From NCBI RefSeq assembly GCF_016798225.1, contig NZ_JAEUYX010000003.1, forward strand, positions 62,001 to 126,000: a DNA stretch of 64,000 nt, given 5' to 3'. Positions within the stretch are counted from its first letter, which is position 1, and each line of letters starts with the position of its first letter. This document shows, piece after piece, positions 16,740 to 26,730 of the stretch. The notes beneath the pieces were generated by a model. The model searched no databases. It was not told the DNA's origin and worked only from the letters and a program-made list of their open reading frames with translations. The stretch is from Anaerococcus sp. mt242 (GTDB taxonomy: Bacteria > Bacillota > Clostridia > Tissierellales > Peptoniphilaceae). The translations under genes were made by a program, and so were the position numbers.

Positions 16740-19700
16740 AACTTAAAGGATTTAAATCCTTTGCAAATAAAACAATAATACCATTTGAAAAACAAATCAC
16801 AGCCATAGTGGGCCCAAATGGTTCTGGAAAATCAAATATTTCCGATGCTATTAGATGGGTTTTGGGAGAGCAATCTGTAAAATCCCTCCGTGGTGCAAAA
16901 ATGAATGATGTCATTTTCCAAGGAGCAGAGGGAAAAAATTCATTAAATCTTGCTGAAGTTAATTTAATATTTGACAACCAAGATAAATCTTTGCCTACAG
17001 AATACGAGAAAGTTGTAATTTCCAGACGAATCTACCGTGATGGAGAAAATGAATACAAAATTAATGGCAAAAAAGTAAGGCTAAAGGATGTTCGAGAATT
17101 ATTTTTGGATACCGGCATTGGTAAAGAAGGATATTCACTAATCGGACAAGGAAGAATAGATGAGATAATTAGCTCATCAAACTTTGAGAGAAGAGCCCTT
17201 TTTGAAGAAGCAAGTGGTATATCAAAACACAAATATAGACGAGATGAGGCAGGTAAAAAGCTTACAAAAGTAAGCAATGACTTAGAAATTATCGAGAGAG
17301 AGTGGGAATATAAATTTAAAGACCTAGAAAAATTATCTAATGAAGCAAAAAATTATGAAAAATGGCAAGAGTTAAGTGCTGATTTGGATAAAAAAGCCTA
17401 TGGGTATTTAAAAGGAAAATCTGCTAGTCTAATACAAACTAAAGACAAACTAGCTGGTGAAATTAAGGAAATTTCAAAAGATTTAGATGATAAAAATAAT
17501 AAACTAGAAAAGCTTGGCAAAGACCTAAACCCATTTAACAAACACTTCGAAGAGTTATCCCGCTCTATCGAAGATTTAGAGAAAAATTTATCTAAATCAA
17601 AAAAAGTTATTGAGAATAATAAAAATAAAATCGAATTAAATGATAAAGAATTGACCTACAATAAAAAAGATTTAGATAGAATCAGCCAAAACATTTTTAC
17701 AAATGATGAAAAGTCAAAAAGTTTAAATGAAAAATTAGCTTATGATGAGAAAAATCTAAAAGCAAAGTCTGATGAAATAAATAAATCTAAAGATGAAATA
17801 AGTAGTTTAAATGATAAGATTAATGACTTAGTTGATACTAATAAAAAATTAAATACTGATATAAAAATTATAAAATCAGAAGATAAAAATCTCTCTGAGC
17901 AAATTTATGATTTAGAAATAAATACAAAGACAAATGAACTACTTAAAGAAAAGCATGCAGCAGAAATCAGTGAAAAGCAAGAAAAAATTAAGTCTTTGGA
18001 TCTTGAAATAAAAGCTATCAATGAAAAAATCGATCGACTTTCTGCGAAAAAAATAGAAAATCTAGAAGTTAGCAAAAATTTAAGTGAGAAAAAAGAAAAG
18101 ATAGAAAGTCATTTAGTAAATATAGAAAATGATATAAATAACTCACAAAAAAGATTAAATAATAACAATATTGAGCTAAAAACATCGATAAATGAATATA
18201 AGTTTAACAAAAATCTTATAGATTCTAATGAGGGCTACTTTTATTCTGTTCAGAACTTTTTAAATAAAACTAAGGCAAATAATTTAGACCATTTATATGA
18301 AGATACCCTAGCAAATCTTATCAGCGTTAAAGCTGGCTATGAAGAAATAATCGATAACCTAATGGGTCAAGCTGTGCAAAACATAGTAACTAGAACAAAA
18401 GATGATAGTAAGACTTTGATAAATTTTGTAAACAAAAATAATATTGGCCGCATCACATTTTTACCGATTGATTCTATAAATTCTTTTGAAAAAGCAAAGC
18501 CAAATGAGCCAGAAGTAATTGCAATGGCTAATGAATTGCTAGACTTTGATTCAAAATATAAGTCAATCATAAATCATTTTTTAGGGTCAACTGTCGTTGT
18601 AAAAAACATTGATGATGCAATAAATTTATCCAAAAAAATTAAGGGATACAGAATTATAACTTTAAATCTAGATGTTATAAATAGTTGGGGATCCATGGTT
18701 GCAGGTTCCAATAAAAATAAAAAAACAAATACAGGTATCCTTAATCGCAATAAAAAGTTAGAGCAAAATAAAGAAAAAATAACTGATTTAAAAAAGGTAA
18801 ATGCAGAAATAAGAAATAAATTAAATGAACTTTTAAATACTAGAAATAATTTATCTACAGAAAATAAAAATGTTCAAGAAAAATTTGAACAAACAAAAAT
18901 AATAATAAATGATATAAATAATGAAATTTCAAATATATCTTATAAACTGCAAAACCTTAATTTACAAAAAGAGGACTTAAACAAAAATTTAAACATAGTA
19001 GAAAATGAAAATTTTGATTTAAATTTAGATGACTTAAAAACTAAAAAAATTAAATATGAAAATTTATTGGCTGAAAATCAGAAAAAAGTAAGCCAGAACG
19101 AAGAACAAATAAAAGAATTGCAAGCTAATTTAATTAAAAATCAAAACAGAGTTGAGATTTTAAGTCGAGATATCAATATGATAGAAAATGCTATTTCTGG
19201 ATTTAAAGCGGAATTATCAAATATATTTGAGAGTAAAAAGATTGAAAGTAAATTAAAAATAGAAACTGAAAATCTAATTACAAGTAAAGAAGCTGAGAAT
19301 GAAAAATTAAATAGTCAAATAGAAAAATTATCTGCTGAAATAACTGACTTAGAAAAAGAATTAACTAATAAAAAGCAAATCCTAAGTGAAAGTAAGTCAG
19401 AAAATGAAAAATTAATAACAATTGCAAAAAAACTTGAAGAAGACTTAAATAAATTAAATATTAAAAAAGTAGAGTTATCATATAAATACGAGTCAGTTAT
19501 AAAAGATTACGATAATCTTATAGACGAAATAAAACCGTTTTTATCAAAAGAAATTGATGAACTTGATAAGGATTACAAAGACACAAAATTTGAAAAGATA
19601 AATAAAACTGATTTGATAAATCTACAAAAAAGTATAAATAATATTGGATATTTTACAGCTGATTCATTAAATAACTACAATGATACAAAAAAAGAGTTTG

Positions 19701-20239
19701 ACTTTATTGATAGCCAAGTAAAAGACTTAAAGCAATCAAAAATAAATATTGAAAAGCTAATTAAAAGTCTAGAAGATGAAATGAAAGATGAGTTTAAGAA
19801 AAACTTTGACATAATCAATAACAGATTTACTGAAATATTTAAAGTCTTATTTATGGGTGGAAATGCTAGGCTAAAACTCGACAGCGATGATGAGTTATTA
19901 GCAGGTGTAGAAATCGAAGCTCGTCCACCATCGAAATCTTTAAAATCCATATCATTATTATCAGGTGGGGAGAAAGCCCTAACGGCAGTTGCACTTTTAT
20001 TTGCAATTTTTGAAACAAATCCAGCACCATTTGCAATACTTGATGAAATCGATGCAGCACTTGATGAGACAAATATAAAAAGATATATCGAATACCTAAC
20101 ATCACTATCAAAAAATTCTCAATTTATAATGATAACTCATAGGCAAACAACCATGCAGCTTGCAGAAAAAATCCATGGAGTTACTATTGGTGATGATGGT
20201 ATAAGTAAGGTATACTCAATAGACTTTGATGAAAATTGA
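16721..20239 (+). CDS. smc: Chromosome segregation protein SMC, with ATT start codon
   Basis: SMC ATPase of the condensin complex, 1172 aa from the proposed start. Walker A GPNGSGKS is at residues 31-38, long coiled coils flank a hinge (about 500-660), and the C-terminal head has LSGGEKALTAVALL and Walker B FAILDEIDAALDE. The conserved first strand (RLESIELKGFKSFA) is encoded upstream of the first GTG (16808), yet between the in-frame stop at 16712-16714 and that GTG there is no ATG, GTG or TTG. ATT 16721 gives exactly the family N-terminus and has a strong ribosome binding site. It overlaps the radical SAM gene by 19 bases. Starting at 16808 would delete the strand before Walker A. Confidence 0.9.
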   Translation: MRLESIELKGFKSFANKTIIPFEKQITAIVGPNGSGKSNISDAIRWVLGEQSVKSLRGAKMNDVIFQGAEGKNSLNLAEVNLIFDNQDKSLPTEYEKVVISRRIYRDGENEYKINGKKVRLKDVRELFLDTGIGKEGYSLIGQGRIDEIISSSNFERRALFEEASGISKHKYRRDEAGKKLTKVSNDLEIIEREWEYKFKDLEKLSNEAKNYEKWQELSADLDKKAYGYLKGKSASLIQTKDKLAGEIKEISKDLDDKNNKLEKLGKDLNPFNKHFEELSRSIEDLEKNLSKSKKVIENNKNKIELNDKELTYNKKDLDRISQNIFTNDEKSKSLNEKLAYDEKNLKAKSDEINKSKDEISSLNDKINDLVDTNKKLNTDIKIIKSEDKNLSEQIYDLEINTKTNELLKEKHAAEISEKQEKIKSLDLEIKAINEKIDRLSAKKIENLEVSKNLSEKKEKIESHLVNIENDINNSQKRLNNNNIELKTSINEYKFNKNLIDSNEGYFYSVQNFLNKTKANNLDHLYEDTLANLISVKAGYEEIIDNLMGQAVQNIVTRTKDDSKTLINFVNKNNIGRITFLPIDSINSFEKAKPNEPEVIAMANELLDFDSKYKSIINHFLGSTVVVKNIDDAINLSKKIKGYRIITLNLDVINSWGSMVAGSNKNKKTNTGILNRNKKLEQNKEKITDLKKVNAEIRNKLNELLNTRNNLSTENKNVQEKFEQTKIIINDINNEISNISYKLQNLNLQKEDLNKNLNIVENENFDLNLDDLKTKKIKYENLLAENQKKVSQNEEQIKELQANLIKNQNRVEILSRDINMIENAISGFKAELSNIFESKKIESKLKIETENLITSKEAENEKLNSQIEKLSAEITDLEKELTNKKQILSESKSENEKLITIAKKLEEDLNKLNIKKVELSYKYESVIKDYDNLIDEIKPFLSKEIDELDKDYKDTKFEKINKTDLINLQKSINNIGYFTADSLNNYNDTKKEFDFIDSQVKDLKQSKINIEKLIKSLEDEMKDEFKKNFDIINNRFTEIFKVLFMGGNARLKLDSDDELLAGVEIEARPPSKSLKSISLLSGGEKALTAVALLFAIFETNPAPFAILDEIDAALDETNIKRYIEYLTSLSKNSQFIMITHRQTTMQLAEKIHGVTIGDDGISKVYSIDFDEN

Positions 20240-20284
20240 TTAAATACTTGGCAAAAAGTAAAATATGAGTAAATAGGAGGACTT

Positions 20285-20761
20285 ATGGCTATTAGAAATA
20301 TAAGAATTGAAGGCGATCCTATACTTAGAAAGGTATGTAGGGAAGTCCCAGAGATAACAGACAGAATTAAAATTTTATTAGAAGATATGGGCCAAACAAT
20401 GTACCATGCTGATGGAGTTGGTCTTGCAGCCCCTCAAGTTGGTATTTTAAAACGTATTATAGTAGTAGATCCACGCGATGAAGAAACTGGACTTGTAAAA
20501 CTAATCAATCCAGAAATTATCGAAGCTGATGGAGAACAAGTAGGTGTAGAAGGTTGTCTTTCTATACCAAATTTTAACGCAACTGTAAAAAGACCAGAGC
20601 ACGTTAAAGTTAAATATTTAGATGAAAATGGTAAAGAACAAATCTGGGATGCTCATGGTTTCCCAGCAGTAATTTTATCTCACGAAATCGACCACCTAAA
20701 CGGAGTACTTTTCAGAGATAAATATATAGATGAGATAAATTATGATGTCGAAAATGCTTAA
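20285..20761 (+). CDS. def: Peptide deformylase
   Basis: Metalloenzyme removing the formyl group from new proteins, 158 aa. All three motifs are intact: GVGLAAPQVG (motif 1), EGCLSIP (motif 2, metal Cys) and HEIDHLNGVLF (motif 3, HExxH with metal histidines). AGGAGG lies 6 bases before ATG 20285. fmt overlaps its end, giving the usual def-fmt-rsmB order. Confidence 0.98.
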   Translation: MAIRNIRIEGDPILRKVCREVPEITDRIKILLEDMGQTMYHADGVGLAAPQVGILKRIIVVDPRDEETGLVKLINPEIIEADGEQVGVEGCLSIPNFNATVKRPEHVKVKYLDENGKEQIWDAHGFPAVILSHEIDHLNGVLFRDKYIDEINYDVENA

Positions 20762-21689
20762 TATATGTTTTATGGGCAATCCAAAGTTTGCGGTGCAGAC
20801 TTTGGATGTTCTTTATAAGGAAGAAAATATTGATGTAAAATTAGTTGTTTCATCAAAAGATAAGAAAAGATCTAGAAATAAAGTAACACCAACACCTATA
20901 AAGCAATATGCTTTGGATAATGATATACCAGTAGATACTCCAGATTCTGTAAATACAGAAGAATTTGTAAATCAACTAAAAGATCTTGGAATTGATTTCA
21001 TAGTTGTTGTTGCCTTTGGTCAGCTAATCGGTGATTTACTATTAAAAGAATTTAAAGACCGAATTATAAATCTACATCCATCCATACTTCCAAAATATAG
21101 GGGAGCAGCCCCAATGCAATTTACATTATTGAATGGGGATACAAAAACCGCACCTACTACCATGCTTATAGAAAAAGGTATGGATAGTGGTGATATTTTA
21201 ATGCAAAATATTGTTGATGTTGATTTAAAAGATGATTACTACAGTCTAGAAGAAAAAATGTCCGACTTAGGTTCACAAGCTATATGTGATACACTTTTAA
21301 ACTTTGATATAGTTTACCAAAATCGTACAAAGCAAGACGATGATAAAGCAACATTTACCTCTAAAATTAGCAAAGAAATGGGAAAAATAGATTGGGAGAA
21401 ATCTAGTTTTGAGATTTATAATCAAATTAGGGCTCTAATTGATTTTCCAAAAGCTTATTTTGTTTATGAGGGAGAAAATGTAAAAGTACTAGAAGCTGAG
21501 ATTTTAGAAAATTATGATTCTAAACCAGGATATATTTATAAGGCTGATAGCAAAAATAATATCATCATAGGTACTGGAGATGGGGCAATAAAAATAAATA
21601 AATTGCAATTTCCTGGTAAAAAAGCTATGGAAACAAAGGCTTTTCTGATGGGGAATGAATTTAAAAAAGGAATTATCCTTGATGACTGA
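20742..21689 (+). CDS. fmt: Methionyl-tRNA formyltransferase
   Basis: Formylates initiator Met-tRNA, the reaction partner of def. The 315-residue protein has an N-terminal Rossmann-like domain with CFMGNPKFA and the catalytic signature LHPSILPKYRGAAP, plus a C-terminal OB-like domain from about 205. Start choice is uncertain: ATG codons at 20742, 20745 and 20754 all lie inside the def end, and family alignment favours the last (MLNICFMGNP). Confidence 0.95.
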   Translation: MMSKMLNICFMGNPKFAVQTLDVLYKEENIDVKLVVSSKDKKRSRNKVTPTPIKQYALDNDIPVDTPDSVNTEEFVNQLKDLGIDFIVVVAFGQLIGDLLLKEFKDRIINLHPSILPKYRGAAPMQFTLLNGDTKTAPTTMLIEKGMDSGDILMQNIVDVDLKDDYYSLEEKMSDLGSQAICDTLLNFDIVYQNRTKQDDDKATFTSKISKEMGKIDWEKSSFEIYNQIRALIDFPKAYFVYEGENVKVLEAEILENYDSKPGYIYKADSKNNIIIGTGDGAIKINKLQFPGKKAMETKAFLMGNEFKKGIILDD

Positions 21690-22962
21690 TTTAGAATTAA
21701 GCTTTGAAATTCTTGATAGGGTTATAAATAAAGAAGCAAAATCAAATGATGAAATAAATAAGATTGCAGATACTGCAAATAATTTAGGATTTGTGACCAA
21801 AAATGTCTATGGAGTCTTAGAAAATAAAATTTATCTTGACTACATGATCAGAAAACTTTCTACAATAAGACTTAAAAAAATCCACCCTTCAGTGTTAATT
21901 ATTTTAGAAATTGGTATATACAATATCCATTTTTTAAATACAAAAGATTATGCAATTGTAAATCAGCTAGTAGACTTAACAAAGCAAAAAAACAAAAGAT
22001 CAGCTGGTTTTGTAAATGCAATTTTAAGAAATTTTATAAGAGATGAAGAAAAAATTGCAAAGATTAAAGAAAGCGATGATATAAAATCCCTTTCCATTAG
22101 GTATTCACTACCGGAGGAATTAACCCGCTATATATTTAATAATTATGGTATGGAATATACCAAAAATTTCTTAAGGTATATTAATAGCGAGCAAACAATA
22201 TCTATCAGGGTAAATAATTTAAAAACTGATAAGGATACCCTAAAAAAATCTCTAGAAGATAAAGGTTATAAGGTAGAAAATGGAAATCTATCAGTAAATG
22301 CTCTTAAAATTTTAAATCCATCTGGACTAGTAAATACTGATGAGTTTAAAAATGGATTTTTTACCATCCAACAAGAAGGATCTATGAAAACTATAGAAAT
22401 CCTAGATCCTAAAGAAAATTCTAAAATCTTAGATTTGTGTGCTGCTCCAGGCACAAAAACTTCCTATATAGGAGAGTATGTTAAAAATAATGGAGAAATA
22501 ATTGCAAATGATATATCAGAAGATAAATTACCTTTGATAAAAGAAAATATTGATAGATTGGGCCTAGAAAATATAAAATTAACTAGCTTTGATGCTAGTA
22601 TTTTAAAAAAAGAATATGAGGATCAATTTGATTATGTCCTTATTGATGCACCTTGCTCAGGACTGGGTGTTATGGGAAGAAAGCCAGAAATACGCTATAA
22701 TAGAAGCAGGGATGATATAAAAATATTGGCAGAATTACAAAAAGAAATTTTAAAAAATGCTATAAAATATTTGAAAAAAGACGGAGTTCTGGTTTACTCA
22801 ACTTGTACCATAGGTGATATTGAAAATAAGGAAAATTTTTTATATTTATCATCTGACGATAATTTGGAAATCATGTCAATTGATGGCAAAGATTACATAG
22901 AATATGTAAATTACATCGACAAAACTGATGGATTTTTTATAAGTAAATTTAAGAAGATTTAA
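21682..22962 (+). CDS. rsmB: 16S rRNA (cytosine-967-C5)-methyltransferase
   Basis: A 426-residue methyltransferase with an N-terminal NusB-like RNA-binding domain (about 1-140) and a SAM-dependent domain with LDLCAAPGTKTSY. The two catalytic cysteines are Cys325 (DAPCSG) and Cys375 (YSTCTI). ATG 21682 overlaps the fmt stop and has AAGGA about 10 bases upstream. ATG 21655 is in frame but adds nine residues of fmt-derived sequence. Confidence 0.94.
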   Translation: MTDLELSFEILDRVINKEAKSNDEINKIADTANNLGFVTKNVYGVLENKIYLDYMIRKLSTIRLKKIHPSVLIILEIGIYNIHFLNTKDYAIVNQLVDLTKQKNKRSAGFVNAILRNFIRDEEKIAKIKESDDIKSLSIRYSLPEELTRYIFNNYGMEYTKNFLRYINSEQTISIRVNNLKTDKDTLKKSLEDKGYKVENGNLSVNALKILNPSGLVNTDEFKNGFFTIQQEGSMKTIEILDPKENSKILDLCAAPGTKTSYIGEYVKNNGEIIANDISEDKLPLIKENIDRLGLENIKLTSFDASILKKEYEDQFDYVLIDAPCSGLGVMGRKPEIRYNRSRDDIKILAELQKEILKNAIKYLKKDGVLVYSTCTIGDIENKENFLYLSSDDNLEIMSIDGKDYIEYVNYIDKTDGFFISKFKKI

Positions 22963-22963
22963 T

Positions 22964-23989
22964 ATGAAACAAACTATAAATGATAAGACAATTAAAGAAA
23001 TAGAAGATATTTTTACAAAGCTTGGTTTTCAAAAATTTAGGGCAAAGCAAGTCTATCGTCAAATACATGTTAATAAAATTAATGATTTTGACCAAATGAC
23101 AGACTTGCCTTTAGATATGAGAGAGAAACTATCTAATGATTTTGAGATTCAAAAGGTAAAATTATTAGAAACTTACGAATCAAAAATAGATTCTACAAAA
23201 AAATATCTTTTTGAACTAAATGATGGCAATATTATAGAAGCAGTTTTTATGGAATATGATGATCGCAAGACTATTTGCATATCATCTCAAGTAGGATGCA
23301 GAATGGGCTGTACTTTTTGTGCGTCAACTAAAAATGGTCTTGTAAGACATCTTAGCTCATCAGAAATAATTGATGAAGTTTATGAACTTGAAAGGCTAAA
23401 TGGCGATATAAATAATATTGTAATCATGGGAATAGGTGAGCCCTTAGATAATTTTAAAAATATAACAAAATTCATAGAAATTATCACAGACGAGAAGGGT
23501 AGAAATCTTTCCCATAGATCAATCACACTTTCAACATCTGGACTAACACCTAAGATCTATGAGCTCGCTGATACAGGTCTTGATGTAAATCTTGCCGTAA
23601 GCTTACATTATGCTACAGATGAACAAAGAAAAGAATATATGCCTGTTGCAAGAAAATACAATATAAATGGACTTTTAAAGGCAACTGATTATTATCTTGA
23701 TAAAACTAAAAGACGTGTGTCATTTGAATATGTTGTAATAGATGGTGTAAATAATAGGGACACTGATATTGAGAATCTAACAAAACTTATGCGTGGAAAA
23801 AACATACACATCAATTTAATACCATTAAATCCAATTGAAGAATTTAAGCATGGAAAAACTAGCAAAAAAGTTATACATGATTTTAAGGATAAACTTATAA
23901 GCAAAGGATTAAATGCTACAATCAGATATTCCATGGGTCAAGACATAGATGCTAGCTGTGGTCAGCTAAGAAATAATTATGCGAGGTAG
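22964..23989 (+). CDS. rlmN: 23S rRNA/tRNA adenine-C2 methyltransferase RlmN
   Basis: Radical SAM methylase acting on 23S A2503 and some tRNAs. The 341-residue sequence has the cluster motif CRMGCTFC (Cys112, Cys116, Cys119). The C-terminal cysteine used in the mechanism is in DIDASCGQL, near the end. It starts one base after the rsmB stop. Confidence 0.97.
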   Translation: MKQTINDKTIKEIEDIFTKLGFQKFRAKQVYRQIHVNKINDFDQMTDLPLDMREKLSNDFEIQKVKLLETYESKIDSTKKYLFELNDGNIIEAVFMEYDDRKTICISSQVGCRMGCTFCASTKNGLVRHLSSSEIIDEVYELERLNGDINNIVIMGIGEPLDNFKNITKFIEIITDEKGRNLSHRSITLSTSGLTPKIYELADTGLDVNLAVSLHYATDEQRKEYMPVARKYNINGLLKATDYYLDKTKRRVSFEYVVIDGVNNRDTDIENLTKLMRGKNIHINLIPLNPIEEFKHGKTSKKVIHDFKDKLISKGLNATIRYSMGQDIDASCGQLRNNYAR

Positions 23990-23991
23990 TA

Positions 23992-24714
23992 ATGAAATTT
24001 TCTTCTATATCTAACATTGGTAAACTTAGAGAAACCAATGAAGATTTTTATAGCAATGTTTCAATTGATAATTATGATTTTTTTATAGTAGCAGATGGCA
24101 TGGGTGGCCACAGTGATGGAGAGTTGGCTAGTTCTATGGCTAGCAAAAGCTTTACAGAATTTATAGAAAGTAAAAACCTAAAGAACTTTGATTCAATCAC
24201 AGATTTTCAAGAAAGTGCAATAAGATATGCAAATGAAAAAGTATTTGACATTGCATGCGAAAAACAAGAGAAAATAGGAACTACTGTAGTTTGTCTGTGC
24301 TTAGATTATAATGAAAACCTATATCACATAAGTCATATCGGGGATTCTAGATTATATTTATATCGCAAAGGTGAGATTACCCAGCTTACAAGGGATCATT
24401 CATTAGTAAATGAACTTATTGAAAGTGGAGCTTTAAAAGAAGATGAAGCTGAAAACTTTATCAATAAAAGTGCAATAACCAGAGCTGTGGGTATAGCTGC
24501 TGATGTAAATATTGATAGCAAAACTATCGATATGGAAGATAGTGATGTGATTTTAATAGTAACAGATGGCTTAACAAATGAAGTAAGTACTGATGATATA
24601 AAAAAAATTATTAGTGAAAATTCAGATGTTTACGACATTTCAAATAAGCTTGTTGAAGCTGCCAATCAATCAGGTGGTAGAGACAATATAACAGTAACAA
24701 CCGTTAAGATTTAA
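23992..24714 (+). CDS. stp: PP2C-type serine/threonine phosphatase
   Basis: A 240-residue PPM phosphatase, the partner of the PASTA kinase encoded next. Metal-binding motifs are complete: ETNEDF, VADGMGGHSDGE, HIGDSRLYLYR, TDGLTNE and GGRDNITV. It dephosphorylates kinase targets in cell-wall and translation control. Only 2 bases separate it from rlmN. Confidence 0.96.
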   Translation: MKFSSISNIGKLRETNEDFYSNVSIDNYDFFIVADGMGGHSDGELASSMASKSFTEFIESKNLKNFDSITDFQESAIRYANEKVFDIACEKQEKIGTTVVCLCLDYNENLYHISHIGDSRLYLYRKGEITQLTRDHSLVNELIESGALKEDEAENFINKSAITRAVGIAADVNIDSKTIDMEDSDVILIVTDGLTNEVSTDDIKKIISENSDVYDISNKLVEAANQSGGRDNITVTTVKI

Positions 24715-24723
24715 GAGGGTATT

Positions 24724-26730
24724 ATGGAAAAAATAATTTTGGACGATAGGTACGAGATTATCGAACAGATCGGCGTAGGAGGTATGGCAAAGGTTTATAA
24801 GGCCAAAGATAAACTCCTAGATAGATTTGTAGCTATCAAAATACTCAAAGACCAATACGCTGAAGATATCGAATTTCTTAAAAAATTTAATAATGAGGCA
24901 CAATCAGCTGCCAAACTTTCTCATATAAATATTGTAAATGTATTTGATATAGGTGAAGACCTTTATAAGGGAGAGCGCATCTATTATATAGTAATGGAAT
25001 ATGTAAATGGGCAGACCTTAAAAGACTTGATTGTAAAAGAAGGAAGACTTTCAAATCCTGATATAATAGATTATTCAGTACAAATTGCTCAAGCTTTAAA
25101 AACAGCTCACCAGGCAGGGATTATCCATAGAGATATCAAACCACAAAATATTTTGATAGATAATTATGGATTGTTAAAAGTAACTGATTTTGGGATTGCA
25201 AGGGTTTCATCAAATGCAACTATCACATATACAAGTTCCATATTAGGAACAGTTCATTATATTTCGCCAGAACAAGCAAAGGGAAAAATTGTGGATGAAA
25301 AATCTGATTTATACTCCTTAGGTGCTGTAATGTATGAAATGGCTACAGGAAAAGTTCCTTTTGATGCTGATAATTCAGTAGGAATTGCTGTTATGCATAT
25401 TCAAGATGAACCAGAACCCGCTAAAAATCTAAATCCAGATCTTTCTGATCATTTAAATTACATTATCATGAAACTTTTGGATAAAGATCCTGCTAATAGA
25501 TTCTTAAATGCAAAAGAGTTAATAGATGCCTTAGAAGATCAAAATTTTATACAGGAGGAAGAGGATTTAACAGATACTGCAAGAATACCAATCGTAGTTC
25601 CTCAAGAACGTTCATATCAAAAAGTTTATAACGATCAAGCTCAGATGGAACGTAAAGAGGAAGAAGAAAAAGAAGAAGCAGTCTATGTTTCAAACTCTGA
25701 TAAAAAAGTAAAAAGCAAACACAAAAAGCCTGACAAAAAAATTTGGCCATTGTTATTACTTGCTTTAGTTTTAGTGTCTGCAGTTTATTTTCTAAGTGGT
25801 AGGGCAAATAGTAAGGAAACTATTGAAGTCCCTATGCTATTAAATCTTGATCAAGAGCAAGCAGTAAATGAGCTTGAAAGAAGAGGTCTTAAAGCAAATA
25901 TATCTAGAACTGAAGAAAGTGATGAGTATGAGATTGGTAAAGTCATGAGTCAAGACCCAGAGCAAAATACAAAGGTAGATCGAGGTACAACTGTAAATCT
26001 TGTTATAAGTGGTGGCCGTGAGGTAGAGGTACCAGATTTAAGAAATATGACATTATCTCAAGCAGATGAAACATTAAAAGAGGTTGGACTAAGGCTAGGT
26101 AGAACAAATCCACAATCTAGTGACAATGTAGAAAAAGACTTAATCTTAAGTCAAACACCAAGATCATATTCAAAACTACAAGCAGGTAGCGAAGTAGATG
26201 TTGTAGTAAGTACCGGTCCAGATCAGAGAGTAAATACAGTAGAAGTACCTAATCTTATTGGTAAAAGTGAGCAAGATGCAAAAGCTGTTATAAATCAATA
26301 CGGTTTAAACTTACGTGATGTAAAATATCAAAATAGCTCAAGTGTAGAAAAAGGTTTTGTAATTAGTCAGTCTATTGCAAATGGTACTCAAGTTGCAAAT
26401 AATTCAAATATAGATTTAGTGGTTAGCCTAGGAGCTGAAGAAGATACAGAAGAAGAAACTCCTGATCAAAATCAAGATCAAAACACTGATACAAATGGTC
26501 TTAGAAATGTTGTTCTAAGAGTAAACCTACCAGAACAAAAAGATCAATTCAAGGTAATGGTGTTTGATATAGTAGATGGACAAAGAAATCAAGCTATCAT
26601 AAATCAAACTATGACAAGTGCAGATTTAAATAGTGATGGTAGATTAATATTAAATGTAAAAGCAAGGTATGGAGCAAGTCTTGAAGTAATAGTAGATGAT
26701 GAAACCTTAGGAGTGTATAAAGTAGAGTAA
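24724..26730 (+). CDS. prkC: PASTA-domain serine/threonine kinase
   Basis: A 668-residue membrane receptor kinase sensing peptidoglycan fragments. The cytoplasmic kinase domain (about 10-270) has GVGGMAKVY, Lys39, HRDIKPQN (His135-Asp137) and DFG (155). A charged linker leads to one membrane helix (about 340-360). Three extracellular PASTA repeats follow (about 367-432, 435-504, 510-575). After an acidic linker, residues 600-668 form an extra beta-rich domain common in this order of Firmicutes. RsgA, a frequent target of this kinase family, is encoded next. Confidence 0.97.
   Translation: MEKIILDDRYEIIEQIGVGGMAKVYKAKDKLLDRFVAIKILKDQYAEDIEFLKKFNNEAQSAAKLSHINIVNVFDIGEDLYKGERIYYIVMEYVNGQTLKDLIVKEGRLSNPDIIDYSVQIAQALKTAHQAGIIHRDIKPQNILIDNYGLLKVTDFGIARVSSNATITYTSSILGTVHYISPEQAKGKIVDEKSDLYSLGAVMYEMATGKVPFDADNSVGIAVMHIQDEPEPAKNLNPDLSDHLNYIIMKLLDKDPANRFLNAKELIDALEDQNFIQEEEDLTDTARIPIVVPQERSYQKVYNDQAQMERKEEEEKEEAVYVSNSDKKVKSKHKKPDKKIWPLLLLALVLVSAVYFLSGRANSKETIEVPMLLNLDQEQAVNELERRGLKANISRTEESDEYEIGKVMSQDPEQNTKVDRGTTVNLVISGGREVEVPDLRNMTLSQADETLKEVGLRLGRTNPQSSDNVEKDLILSQTPRSYSKLQAGSEVDVVVSTGPDQRVNTVEVPNLIGKSEQDAKAVINQYGLNLRDVKYQNSSSVEKGFVISQSIANGTQVANNSNIDLVVSLGAEEDTEEETPDQNQDQNTDTNGLRNVVLRVNLPEQKDQFKVMVFDIVDGQRNQAIINQTMTSADLNSDGRLILNVKARYGASLEVIVDDETLGVYKVE

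Noticed and set aside
16808-16810. GTG 16808 as the smc start
   Set aside because: It would remove the conserved first strand and leave Walker A at the extreme N-terminus; no suitable ribosome binding site is evident just upstream.
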